From the NCBI RefSeq assembly GCF_026343335.1, contig NZ_JAPELX010000001.1, positions 62,001 to 126,000 of the forward strand: a stretch of 64,000 nt of DNA. Reading direction: 5' to 3'. The notes beneath the pieces are model-generated. The model did no database searches and was not told where the DNA came from. It saw only the letters and a program-made list of their open reading frames with translations. Shown here piece by piece: positions 16,130 to 24,582 of the stretch. The translations under genes and the position numbers were made by a program. Source of the stretch: Streptomyces sp. NBC_00078. Lineage in GTDB: Bacteria; Actinomycetota; Actinomycetes; Streptomycetales; Streptomycetaceae. Each line of letters begins with the position of its first letter. Position 1 is the first letter of the stretch.

Positions 16130-18064
16130 TCAGCTCGGCTTCAGCACCACCGCCTGGCCGCCGGAGGGGGCCATGGCCACGCTGAGCACGGTCGCCGAGG
16201 TGACGGTCCGGGTGCTCACCACGACGGGGGTCTGGTAGGCGGAGGTGCCGGGCGTGCCGTCGGAGTAGACCGTCGCCGTCCAGTTGCCGCTGCCGAGGAA
16301 GGACAGCGGGAGCGACAGCGTCCGGGCCGACTCGTTGGTCATGGCGCCCAGGTACCAGGTGGTGCCCTTGCGGCGGGCGACCGCGATGTGCTGGCCGATC
16401 GCCCCGTCGAGCGTGCGGCTCTCGTCCCAGGTGGTGGGGATGGCGTCGAACCATGGCAGACCGGGCCAGTTGGCGGTGTTGGCGAACTTCGACGGCGAGT
16501 CGTACCAGTAGATGAAGTTCAGCGGCTGGTAGTAGACCGCCGCCATCGCCATCTGGTGGGCGTTCGTGGTCTGGTCGCGCGACTGGCCGTAACAGATGGT
16601 GTAGTCCATGGGCCCGCCGACGTTCCGGGCGAAGGGCAGCGTGACGTTGTGCGAGGCGGTCGGGAAGTGCTCGTTGCCCCGGACGCCCTCCATGCTGACC
16701 CAGTTCGGGTAGGTGCGCTCGTAGCCGAACGGGCGGACGTCGTCGTGCGTGTCCATCAGCAGGTTGTACTTGGCCGCCGTCTTCGCCCAGGCGGTGATCT
16801 GGTTCGTCATCGCCTGGGTGCCGTCGTTGATGAAGCCGAGTTTGACGCCCGCGAGACCCCAGCTCTTGTAGAGGCTGAACAAGCTGTCGGCGTCGGCCAG
16901 CGCCAAGGGGTTGACGTAGAGCAGCAGGCCGATGCCCTTGCCGGCGGCGTAGGAGAGGACGGCGGGCAGGTCGATCTCGGGGATGGACTTGGTGGCGTCG
17001 CTGGTGCCGCGCTCGGGGCCGTACCATCCGGAGTCGTACTCGATGAACTGCAGGCCGCGGGCGACGGCGAAGTCCACGCCCGCCATGCCGGCGGCGGTGG
17101 TGAGCTGGCAGCGGAAGACCTTGCCGGGCTTGATCCACGAGGTGTCTGCCAGCGCGCCCGCGGGGGCGAGGTTGAGCACCAGCTCGGCGTTGTCGACCAG
17201 TTCGGCGTGCGTGGAGCCGGTCACCACCGCGCGCCAGGGGGTGGCGAACGGAGTGGTCACCGTGGAGGTCGTCTGGACCGTCCCGCTCCCGCGGGCTGTG
17301 TGCTCCATCAGGTAGGCGGCCAGCGTGTTCGGCTGGCCGGACACCGAACTCAGCATCATTCGGGGGAAGTTGACCCGGGACGACTCGCAGATGCAGGCGA
17401 TCAGCCCACCGCTCGCGTACGTGGCGGTCAGCGGCAGGTCGGTCAGCGGGCCGGTGTCGGTGCCGGAGGTCCCCGTGGACGGGATCGAGCCCGGGGCTAC
17501 GGGGTTGTAGGAGTCCTCGTCCCGGGCGCTGTAGACGAGCGTGCTGTCGGGGAAGACGAACGTGGTCAGCTCGTCGGCGATGGCGGCGCTGCCCTTGTCG
17601 AGCAGTGCGTACCGGAAGGCGACACCGCTCGGGTAGGCGCGAATCTGGACGCTGAAGTTGATCCCGGTGTGGGTGTCCCGGAGGTTCCAGCGCATCTCCT
17701 GGTACCGGTCGCGGACGGTCGCGTTGCGGCCGTAGACCGGGCTCCAGGTGGTGTTGGTGGTCCAGTGCTGGTAGTTGGTGATGACCGTGCCGCTGCGGCC
17801 GAGCAGCGTCCCGTCGCCCAGCTTCAGGCCGAGGGCCGAGGTGCTGACGACGCTCGCGCCCCTGCGCTTGGCCGACCAGCTCAGAACGCCGCCGGTCAGG
17901 GACATCGTGATCGTGGTGCTGCCGTCGGGTGCCGTCGCGGTGACCGAGGCGTCCGCCGCCGCAGCCGTACCCGTTGCACCGATGCCGGCCGCGGCCGTAC
18001 CGACGGCGACCGCTGCGCCCTTGAGCAGTCCTCGGCGGGAAACAGAACGCGCTGGAATCTGCAT
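16130..18064 (-). CDS. Secreted GH97 alpha-glycosidase (alpha-galactosidase/glucosidase type)
   Basis: 644 residues. Twin-arginine signal SRRGLLKGAAVAVG followed by an Ala-rich cleavage zone. GH97 landmarks: the N-terminal beta-sandwich with FRYALLDKGSAAIADELTTF, the barrel start FIEYDSGWYGPE, the DTHDDVRPFGYERTYPNW segment, MEGVRGNEHFPTA, and TLPFARNVGGPMDYT, which closely follows the family's LPFTR...GPMDYT block. GH97 holds retaining alpha-galactosidases and inverting alpha-glucosidases, split by where the catalytic carboxylate sits. Here the barrel strand reads GVKLGFIND where retaining enzymes usually have an Asp (VK-x-DF), so the mechanism is not obvious. Exported, single gene, no accessory module. 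Confidence 0.85.
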   Translation of the reverse strand: MQIPARSVSRRGLLKGAAVAVGTAAAGIGATGTAAAADASVTATAPDGSTTITMSLTGGVLSWSAKRRGASVVSTSALGLKLGDGTLLGRSGTVITNYQHWTTNTTWSPVYGRNATVRDRYQEMRWNLRDTHTGINFSVQIRAYPSGVAFRYALLDKGSAAIADELTTFVFPDSTLVYSARDEDSYNPVAPGSIPSTGTSGTDTGPLTDLPLTATYASGGLIACICESSRVNFPRMMLSSVSGQPNTLAAYLMEHTARGSGTVQTTSTVTTPFATPWRAVVTGSTHAELVDNAELVLNLAPAGALADTSWIKPGKVFRCQLTTAAGMAGVDFAVARGLQFIEYDSGWYGPERGTSDATKSIPEIDLPAVLSYAAGKGIGLLLYVNPLALADADSLFSLYKSWGLAGVKLGFINDGTQAMTNQITAWAKTAAKYNLLMDTHDDVRPFGYERTYPNWVSMEGVRGNEHFPTASHNVTLPFARNVGGPMDYTICYGQSRDQTTNAHQMAMAAVYYQPLNFIYWYDSPSKFANTANWPGLPWFDAIPTTWDESRTLDGAIGQHIAVARRKGTTWYLGAMTNESARTLSLPLSFLGSGNWTATVYSDGTPGTSAYQTPVVVSTRTVTSATVLSVAMAPSGGQAVVLKPS

Positions 18065-18518
18065 GACTGTGCGCCTCTCCGTTGAGTGACCGGCGTCGGT
18101 GGACTGGGAGACCTACTCAACACAACCGAACAGTAACCAACGATTTCCCACCGACATCGGGCAGTTCTACGGCAGTACCCCTGGTAGGTCAACGGTGCGG
18201 ACAACACCATTACTGGGCGTCAGGTCCCCGTCATACGGGACCAACTGTGCGCTGACCTGCACGCCGAGGCAAAGTCACGCAGGTCGCAGCACTCACCGCG
18301 CCGCCCGGCGAACTCCCTCATCACCAAACGAAATCGATCGCGTCTCTTGACACTCACCCGAACAGGCAGCTCTCATTTCCCACTGAACATCGCAGCCGCT
18401 CCCCCACCTTGGCCGTGTTTGCCGCCCTCCGCGGCCCCAACTCCCCCGTACAGCGCGCCGCCAGGCACCTTCGCCCTGCGGACGACGTCATGTCAGGACC
18501 TCGAAGGAGAGGCAGAAC
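18065..18518. promoter_or_regulatory. Divergent promoter region between GH97 and GH43 genes
   Basis: The region separates two outward-facing hydrolase genes. On the + strand TTGACA at 18347-18352 is a perfect -35 hexamer; the expected -10 zone (around 18370-18378, CTCTCATTT) is only weakly TATA-like. The ribosome site GGAGAGG lies just before the ATG at 18519. No shared palindrome was found. Confidence 0.4.
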
Positions 18519-20018
18519 ATGCCGAATCGAGCACGCCACCACAGCCCCTCACGCAGCCGGTGGCGGGCAGTCGCCGCCGCGTTCCTCACACTGCTCGGAA
18601 GTCTCACGGCACTGCTGCTGCCCGCCGCACCCGCCAGCGCGGCCTCCGTCCCGTTCACCCTGGGAGCCACCAGGACCGACCAGAACGGCAACACACTCCA
18701 GCTGCACGGCATGGGCATCATCAAGGCGGGCAACACCTGGTACGGCTTCGGCGAGGACAAGACCGGCGAGACCTCGGCCGACACGTCCTTCCAGGACATC
18801 CCCTGCTACACCTCCACCGACCTCGCCAACTGGAAGTACCAGGGAGTGGCCCTGGCCAAACAGGCCACCGGCGACCTGGGCCCGAGCCGGATCGTGGAGC
18901 GGCCGAAGGTCATCTACAACGCGTCGACCAGCACGTACGTGATGTACATGCACATCGACAGCATGAACTACTCCGACGCGAGGGTCGGGGTGGCGACCAG
19001 CAGCACCCCTTGCGGGCCCTACAGCTACCGGGGCAGCTTCCGCCCGATGGGCAACCTGAGCCGTGACATCGGCCTCTTCCAGGACACGGACGGCACCGGC
19101 TACCTGCTGAGTGAGGACCGCAACAACGGTCTGCACATCTACCGGCTCTCCGCCGACTACCTCTCCGTGGACAGCGGTGTGGCCGTGCTGGGCAGCGGCG
19201 GCTCGGCCAACAGCTTCGAGTCGCCCGCCATGGTGAAGGTCAACGGCGTCTACTACCTGCTCGCCTCTCACCTGACCGGCTGGAGCCTCAACGACAACGT
19301 CTACACCACCGCGACGTCGTTGAGCGGCTCGTGGGCGCCGATGCGCAACTTCGCGGCACCGGGCACCCACACGTACGGCAGCCAGACGGCGAACATCATC
19401 ACCGTGCAGGGCAGCTCGGGCAGCACCTACATCTACGCCGGCGACCGGTGGAACACCAACGACCTCGGCAACTCGCAGCTGATCTGGCTGCCGATGACCA
19501 TCCGCGGCACCGTGGTCAACGTCGGCCAGTACCCGAGCTGGTCGCTCGACACCGCCGCCGGCACCTGGACGCCCAACTCCGGTGTGCCCACCAATGCGGT
19601 GCACACGCTGACCAACGCGGGCAGTTCGATGCCGATGGACGTCTCGAGCGGCTCGACGGCCAACGGGGCCAAGGTCATCCAGTGGCAGTCCAACGGCGGC
19701 GACAACCAGAAGTGGACGCTGAACCGGGTGGCGGACAACGTCTACACGCTGGTCAGCGTCAAGAGCGGTCTGTGCCTGGACGTCCCGAGCAAGTCGACCG
19801 CGGAGAACGTGCAGCTGCAGCAGTGGACCTGCAACGGCGGCGCCAACCAGCAATTCGCCGCCGACCTCGTCGGTAGCCTCACCGGCACCAAGTTCACGCT
19901 CGTCAACGTGGGCAGCGGATTGAGCATCGGTGTGGACTCCTCCTCCACCACCGCGGGTGCCGCCGTCGTCCAGCTGACCGGAACCGGCGCCACCAGCCAG
20001 CAGTGGACGCTGTCCTGA
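18519..20018 (+). CDS. Secreted GH43 hydrolase with ricin-B domain (exo-beta-1,3-galactanase-like)
   Basis: 499 residues with a Sec-type signal (Arg-rich start, hydrophobic TLLGSLTALLLPAAPASAAS). The five-bladed GH43 part (about 45-350) includes LHGMGIIKAGNTWYGFGED, CYTSTDLANWKYQGVALAKQ, ERPKVIYNASTSTYVMYMH, RDIGLFQDTDGTGYLL and SFESPAMVKVNGVYYLLAS, whose Glu is the likely general acid. The HGxGI...WYxFGE start and ERPKVIYN block resemble the exo-beta-1,3-galactanase group, which attacks the arabinogalactan backbone; that assignment is by eye. A ricin-B module (residues 362-499, repeats SSMPMDVSSGST, SGLCLDVPSKST, SGLSIGVDSSST) ends QQWTLS, as in CBM13 galactanases. The gene faces away from the GH97 gene. 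Confidence 0.8.
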   Translation: MPNRARHHSPSRSRWRAVAAAFLTLLGSLTALLLPAAPASAASVPFTLGATRTDQNGNTLQLHGMGIIKAGNTWYGFGEDKTGETSADTSFQDIPCYTSTDLANWKYQGVALAKQATGDLGPSRIVERPKVIYNASTSTYVMYMHIDSMNYSDARVGVATSSTPCGPYSYRGSFRPMGNLSRDIGLFQDTDGTGYLLSEDRNNGLHIYRLSADYLSVDSGVAVLGSGGSANSFESPAMVKVNGVYYLLASHLTGWSLNDNVYTTATSLSGSWAPMRNFAAPGTHTYGSQTANIITVQGSSGSTYIYAGDRWNTNDLGNSQLIWLPMTIRGTVVNVGQYPSWSLDTAAGTWTPNSGVPTNAVHTLTNAGSSMPMDVSSGSTANGAKVIQWQSNGGDNQKWTLNRVADNVYTLVSVKSGLCLDVPSKSTAENVQLQQWTCNGGANQQFAADLVGSLTGTKFTLVNVGSGLSIGVDSSSTTAGAAVVQLTGTGATSQQWTLS

Positions 20019-20260
20019 CCGTCCGGAGGTGGTCCGTCTGCAGCCGTCGCAGGCCGGCCTCGCCCGCGCGCCGGACGTGCCAGGCGGACAATCAGCGGCG
20101 GTTCCGGCCCAGTGCCATCGGCTGGTACACCTTCGGGACAACGGCGATGTGAGCGTAACCGAGGTGCCCCCGGCGGCTGTTGGACTTGTGTGACGAAAGC
20201 CGAAGAGCACGCCGGGGACACCATGCTCCTGCGACTGGTCGCGCTCCGCGGCCGAGGCGG

Positions 20261-20297
20261 GGTGCAAAGGGCCGCCATGCCTGGTGGCCCTTTGCAC
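20261..20297 (+). terminator. Hairpin terminator downstream of GH43 gene
   Basis: GGTGCAAAGGGCCGCCA and TGGTGGCCCTTTGCACC pair over 17 positions with one G/A mismatch around a 3-4 base loop, followed after 18 bases by a TTTTTT run. It lies 240 bases after the GH43 stop. Confidence 0.7.
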
Positions 20298-20366
20298 CAC
20301 GGCGCCCGTCCAGTTTTTTGTTATCGGCTTTTTGTTATAGGCGTCGCCCCTGCCCGTCTCCTGAGC

Positions 20367-20549
20367 ATGGACGTGACACGACAGATCAGCCGCCGCGCCA
20401 TGCTCAAGGCCACGGGTGCCGCAGCCGGAACCGTCGGCCTCGCCTCCGTCGCCACCCCCTCGGTGGCCGCGGGCGGGGTCTTCGCACACCCGGGCCTCCT
20501 CCACACCGGCGCCGGCCTCGCTCGCATGGCCGCCAAGGTGAAGGCATAG
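20367..20549 (+). pseudogene. Truncated Tat-exported alginate-lyase-like gene
   Basis: Sixty residues: a twin-arginine signal (ISRRAMLKATGAAAGTVGLA) followed by FAHPGLLHTGAGLARMAAKV and then an early stop. The HPG.LHT.ADL.RM..KV phrase is the start of the mature part of alginate-lyase-family/polysaccharide-lyase proteins in Streptomyces, which normally run several hundred residues further. Everything after it is gone. An AT-rich stretch (TTTTTTGTTATCGGCTTTTTGTTATA, 20320-20340) just upstream probably was its promoter. Confidence 0.6.
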
Positions 20550-20618
20550 AAGGTGCGGTCGCGGAGCATGGCGAAGACAGCCCGTCGGGTGAGCCCGAGC
20601 CACTCGCGCAGAGACGGC

Positions 20619-20672
20619 CCGACAAGTGCGTGCATTCGGCGCCTGTCCGCGCCGGATGCACGCACTTGTCGG
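20619..20672. terminator. Strong inverted repeat at the end of the GH29 gene
   Basis: Arms of 24 bases (20619-20642 and 20649-20672; outer part CCGACAAGTGCGTGCAT) with a single mismatch around the loop CTGTCC. It starts 8 bases past the GH29 stop on the - strand and also closes off the truncated gene on the + strand, so it is likely bidirectional. Confidence 0.75.
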
Positions 20673-20679
20673 CCCTCTG

Positions 20680-22620
20680 TCAGGAGGGGATGATCTGCCA
20701 CTGCTCCTCAGGCGCGCGGTTGTAGGTGAACTGGTTGATGTTGGCTCCGTCCGCGGTCGAACCTCCCTCGACGTTGAGCGAAAGTCCGCTCAGCCGGTTG
20801 GTGAGGTGGTAGTAGCCGTCGCCGGTCGGTGTGATCGCCCAGTGCTGCTGGGGAACGTTGTGGTCTCCGTAGAGGGAGACGTTCCCGCCGTCCGCCCGCG
20901 AGAGTCCGGCCACCTCCATCAGCTTGCCGCTGTTGACGTTCTTGATCTCGTAGTAGCCGTCTCCTGTGGAACTGAAGGTCCACTTCTGCGCGGTGTTGTT
21001 CAGCCAGGGCCACAGCTGGATGTTCGTTCCGTCGGCGGTGCCGAAGTTGAAGACGTCGGCGACCTTGCCGCTCTTGCGGTTGACGATGCGGTAGACCGTG
21101 CCGTCGCCCGGCAGCACGGAGGAGACGAGCACGGGCTTGGCTGTGCGGCCGCCGATCCTGACGGCGCCCATGTTCGCGTAGCCGCCCGTGCCGGCGTTGG
21201 CCTGGACGCGGACGTACCCCGCGTTCCTGGCCGGCCATTCGGCCACCTTGGTGGCGCGGTCACCGGCCCAGGTACCGCTGGTGGCGAGAGTGAAGTTGGT
21301 GCCGTCGGTGCTGGTGGAAATGGTGTACGAGGTGATGTCGCCGTCGGAGGTGTCGTTGCGGTTCCACTGCTTGGGGAGGTATTCCAGGATGGATATGTTG
21401 CTCCAGACACCGCCCAGGTCGATGGTGATCGAGTGCGGCAGCGTCAGGTTCCAGGTCGACCAGCAGGTCTCAAAGTCCTTGTCGCTGAGTCCGTCGATGG
21501 CCCGCATGGGGCCCTCACCGGTGTGGAAGCCGGTTGCATAGGCACTGACCGGAGTCACGGGGTGTTCGGCGCGGAGCATTTGGGCGGGCAATGGCGGGCG
21601 GGAGGTGTCCGGGCTCCAGGCGGCGCCGACCTCGGCGAGCCGGTTGACGATGTTGGTGTCCAGCACGCCGTTGCGGTTGGGCGGGCAGTTGAGGATGAAC
21701 GAGGTGTACTTCGGCTCCAGATCCGCCAGGTGCGACAGGATCGCCGCCTTGCTCAACGGGTCGGTGGTCGGCGTGGCCGGATGCCAGAACCACCCGTTGC
21801 TGATCGTCTGCCCCTGCAGGGCCGCATGGGTGTTACCCGCCGGCGCCGTGACGCCCAACGGCTCTTCGAAGTAGATCGCGTCGCCGAGGAAGGGCACCGA
21901 CAGACCGCCATGGTCGATCATGATGATGTCCGGCTGGAGCGACTTCACGTGCTCCCGGATGCGCTGGTACGAGACCGCCTGCTGGCCCATCTGCCAGGCG
22001 TAGCCGTCGGTGACGAACATGTCGATGGTGCCGTAGTTCGTCAGCAGTTCGGTGATCTGGTTCAGGATGAAGGTCAGGTCACCGGGCTGGATCTCCTGGT
22101 CGGCGGGTACGCCGTGGCGGCTGTCGTAGGCCTGCACGTTGTAGGTGCGGTCCCAGATCGAGTAGTACAGACCCACCCTCAGGCCCTTGGCGCGGAAGGC
22201 GTCTACGTACTGCTGCACGACATCGTGCTTGTACGAGCTGTTGGCCACGTTCTGTGTGCCGTAGGCGCTGGGCCACAGGGCGAAGCCGTCGTGGTGCTTG
22301 GTGGTGAGCACCCCGTAGCTCATCTTCGCCGCCGCGGCCGCCGCGGCCCACTGCGCGCAGTCCACCGCGGTGGGGGCGAACAGAGTCGGGCTCTGGTTCG
22401 GTGCCGCCCACTCCTGGTTCGTGAAGGTCCCCAGGTTGAAGTGGTTGAACATGCCGAACCGCATGTTGACCAGGTTGCTGAGGTTGGTCTGGAAGTCCGC
22501 GGCGTCTGCCTGGGTGAGCAGGCGGGAGAAGCCGGGAACCACGGGCAGTGCGCTCGCGGCCGCAGCGGCGCCCGCGGCGCCCAACAGCGTACGACGGGAC
22601 AGTCTTCTTCCTGACGACAT
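20680..22620 (-). CDS. Secreted GH29 alpha-L-fucosidase with F5/8-type and ricin-B domains
   Basis: 646 residues. Signal with twin arginine (LSRRTLLGAAG). The GH29 barrel (about 45-370) shows MRFGMFNHFNLGTFTNQEWA, the hallmark LTTKHHDGFALWPS, LRVGLYYSIWDRTYN and IDMFVTDGYAW, where the Asp of TDG is the expected nucleophile. A second domain (385-500, PHSITIDLGGVWSNISILEY ... GYVRVQANAG) is an F5/8-type C module (CBM32-like). The C-terminus (510-646; YRIVNRKSGKVADV, YEIKNVNSGKLMEV, YHLTNRLSGLSLNV, ending EEQWQIIPS) is ricin-B-like. GH29 enzymes release alpha-linked L-fucose by retention. Together with GH95 and the fucose operon at 23476-35229 it suggests fucosylated glycan use. Confidence 0.9.
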   Translation of the reverse strand: MSSGRRLSRRTLLGAAGAAAAASALPVVPGFSRLLTQADAADFQTNLSNLVNMRFGMFNHFNLGTFTNQEWAAPNQSPTLFAPTAVDCAQWAAAAAAAKMSYGVLTTKHHDGFALWPSAYGTQNVANSSYKHDVVQQYVDAFRAKGLRVGLYYSIWDRTYNVQAYDSRHGVPADQEIQPGDLTFILNQITELLTNYGTIDMFVTDGYAWQMGQQAVSYQRIREHVKSLQPDIIMIDHGGLSVPFLGDAIYFEEPLGVTAPAGNTHAALQGQTISNGWFWHPATPTTDPLSKAAILSHLADLEPKYTSFILNCPPNRNGVLDTNIVNRLAEVGAAWSPDTSRPPLPAQMLRAEHPVTPVSAYATGFHTGEGPMRAIDGLSDKDFETCWSTWNLTLPHSITIDLGGVWSNISILEYLPKQWNRNDTSDGDITSYTISTSTDGTNFTLATSGTWAGDRATKVAEWPARNAGYVRVQANAGTGGYANMGAVRIGGRTAKPVLVSSVLPGDGTVYRIVNRKSGKVADVFNFGTADGTNIQLWPWLNNTAQKWTFSSTGDGYYEIKNVNSGKLMEVAGLSRADGGNVSLYGDHNVPQQHWAITPTGDGYYHLTNRLSGLSLNVEGGSTADGANINQFTYNRAPEEQWQIIPS

Positions 22621-23275
22621 GGGTGTACTCCCGGTTTCGGGTGACTCTGATGTGTCGGGGGGTGAGGCGTGGGGGCGGCAGTCCGAGGGCCTACGGTCCC
22701 AAGTGCCTCAGGCGCAGCCCTCCCTCTGGGCTTCAGGCGCCGAACGTTACGCATGAAGGTCGATGACGTAACTGCTCTGTGTCAACAGGTACGCGGATGA
22801 AAGCGTTCACAGGAGTCGCAAAAGAGAAGGATTCGTCCCTCTAACCACCCATTCCTTCTGCTTCAGACATGCCATGTTTGAGAGAGAACCGGAGCGCGAC
22901 CCTCCGAAGCGGGGCGCAGATTCAGGTACGGCACATGCCGCCACGGAGGCGTCATCCGCGTCGTCGCCTGTGGCGACGACGGCTCGGTCAGCACCGGCGG
23001 GCAGACCCTTGCAGGTCGCCGGAGCCACCCAAGCGCTGCCGCGCGAGCCCGGCCGGGACGAGACGTCCGACCGGTAGACGCAGCCCCGCGAACGGCCCTC
23101 GCCGACCGCCGCTACCGCCACGTGAACGTCAAGTGCGGCCTGCGCACCGGCATGCCCGCCGACCGGGAATGTCAGCCCGTCGGATCCCACGGCTCACGAC
23201 GACCCGGCTCAGGCAGCGCAGAAACACCCAAAGGGTACGGACGCAAGGGCCGGCGCATCACAGATGGGCATCATT
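22621..23275. other. Long upstream region between GH29 and the fucose operon
   Basis: About 650 bases separating the leftward GH29 gene from the rightward transporter operon. No intact gene on either strand. The only coding trace is a ricin-tail remnant at 23109-23191. Confidence 0.4.
23109..23191 (+). pseudogene. Remnant of a ricin-B domain tail
   Basis: One frame reads RRYRHVNVKCGLRTGMPADR followed by ECQPVG. Compared with the end of the GH95 protein (YYRLVNVKSGLCADV ... NQEWQPVG), the first and last parts align and the middle is missing. This suggests a deleted copy of a ricin-tailed hydrolase once lay here. Confidence 0.35.
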
Positions 23276-23295
23276 GATGGGATGGATTGATCCAT
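23276..23295. promoter_or_regulatory. Candidate operator, distal site of the fucose operon
   Basis: GATGGGATGGATTGATCCAT contains the perfect palindrome ATGGAT-TG-ATCCAT (23282-23295) and the 12-mer ATGGGATGGATT that also occurs reversed before GH95 at 7546-7557. It lies about 70 bases upstream of the proposed -35. Confidence 0.5.
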
Positions 23296-23362
23296 TTGGA
23301 GCTTCCTGGCGAGCGTCACTGGATCACTAACTCGCCGTATCCAGGTCGCTTTCCACGCCCCC

Positions 23363-23392
23363 TAGACAGCGCCCCCTCTTGGCATCTATAAA
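23363..23392 (+). promoter_or_regulatory. Sigma-70-type promoter of the fucose operon
   Basis: TAGACA (23363-23368) and TATAAA (23387-23392) each match the consensus at 5 of 6 positions with an 18-base spacer. This is unusually good for such high-GC DNA. The start codon follows 84 bases later. Confidence 0.6.
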
Positions 23393-23408
23393 CATCCCAT
23401 CTATCCAT
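23393..23408. promoter_or_regulatory. Candidate operator just downstream of the -10 box
   Basis: CATCCCATCTATCCAT follows the -10 box TATAAA immediately. Its CATCCCAT core matches the sites at 7411, 7550 and, reversed, 23277. A repressor bound here would cover the transcription start, fitting control by the operon's own FadR protein. Confidence 0.45.
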
Positions 23409-23475
23409 GAGAGACACGCAGCAGTAGCACCGGCGAAACAATCCCCCGCTTCGGGACCAGCGCGAGGAAGTACCG

Positions 23476-24537
23476 ATGAGACTCAGAACTGCCTTCTACA
23501 CCACCGCCTCCGCCCTGTCCGCACTGGCGCTGCTCAGCGCCTGCAGCAGCGGCTCCACCACGTCGGCGTCGGGTGACACGCCGCTGGTCGGTGTCGACTA
23601 CCCGCGCTCCGACACCGACTTCTGGAACTCCTACATCAAGTACACGCCGCAGTACGCCAAGAAGCTCGGCCTCTCGCTGAAGACCACCAACTCGCAGAAC
23701 GACGTCGCCAAGCTCACCGCCAACGCGCAGACGTTCATCAGCCAGGGCGTCAAGGGCCTCGCGATGGCCCCGCAGGACACCGCCGCCATCGCGCCGACGC
23801 TGGCGCAGTTGGAGGCGAAGAAGATCCCGGTCGTCACCGTGGACACGCGCCCCGACAGCGGCAAGGTGTTCATGGTGGTGCGCGCCGACAACCGCGCCTA
23901 CGGCGAGAAGGCGTGCCAGTTCCTGGGCACCAAGCTCGCCGGCAAGGGCAAGGTCGTGATGCTGGAGGGCGGTCTGGACTCCATCAACGGCCGTGACCGC
24001 ACGGAGGCGTTCAACGCCTGCATGAAGAAGAGCTACCCCGGCATCAAGGTGTTCGGAGAGGCCACCAACTGGGACGGTGCCGTCGCCGCGCAGAAGCTGC
24101 AGACCGACCTGACCGCCCACCCGGACATCAAGGGCGTCTACATGCAGTCCAGCTTCGGACTGTCCGGCACGCTCCAGGTCCTCAAGCAGAAGGGCCTGTT
24201 GGTCGACCCGAAGGACAAGAAGCACGTCTTCGTCGTCTCCAACGACGGCATCCCCGAGGAGCTGAAGTCCATCGCCGCCGGGAAGATCGACGCCACCGTC
24301 TCCCAGCCGGCCGACCTCTACGCCAAGTACGCCCTGTACTACCTCAAGGCCGCGATCGACGGGAAGACGTTCAAGGCCGGCAAGACCGACCACGACAGCA
24401 CCATCATCCAGGTCCGTCCCGGCCTGCTGGAGGACCAGCTCTCCGCGCCGCTGGTCACCGCCGACGGCGCCACCTACGGCGGCGTGCCCAGCGTCAAGAG
24501 CGACGACAAGTCACTGTGGGGCAACAACCTCGGCTGA
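23476..24537 (+). CDS. Sugar ABC transporter substrate-binding lipoprotein (RbsB type)
   Basis: 353 residues: lipoprotein signal with lipobox LLSACSS, then a type I binding-protein fold (VGVDYPRSDTDFWNSYIKYT, SQGVKGLAMAPQDTAAIAPT, VVTVDTRPDSGKVFMVVRAD, VVMLEGGLDSINGRDRTEAF, HVFVVSNDGIPEELKSIAAG). This is the monosaccharide-binding family of ribose/galactose/rhamnose transporters. It leads an operon whose catabolic genes point to L-fucose, so L-fucose is the likely ligand (inference). A good promoter and two candidate operators precede it. Confidence 0.9.
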   Translation: MRLRTAFYTTASALSALALLSACSSGSTTSASGDTPLVGVDYPRSDTDFWNSYIKYTPQYAKKLGLSLKTTNSQNDVAKLTANAQTFISQGVKGLAMAPQDTAAIAPTLAQLEAKKIPVVTVDTRPDSGKVFMVVRADNRAYGEKACQFLGTKLAGKGKVVMLEGGLDSINGRDRTEAFNACMKKSYPGIKVFGEATNWDGAVAAQKLQTDLTAHPDIKGVYMQSSFGLSGTLQVLKQKGLLVDPKDKKHVFVVSNDGIPEELKSIAAGKIDATVSQPADLYAKYALYYLKAAIDGKTFKAGKTDHDSTIIQVRPGLLEDQLSAPLVTADGATYGGVPSVKSDDKSLWGNNLG

Positions 24538-24582
24538 TCCCTCATCAGGAATGCAACGGCTCACGAGAACAAGGCGGTTGAG

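Noticed and set aside
16031..18085. 684-codon rightward open frame opposite GH97
   Set aside because: Same type of antisense shadow; the leftward frame holds the signal peptide and GH97 blocks.
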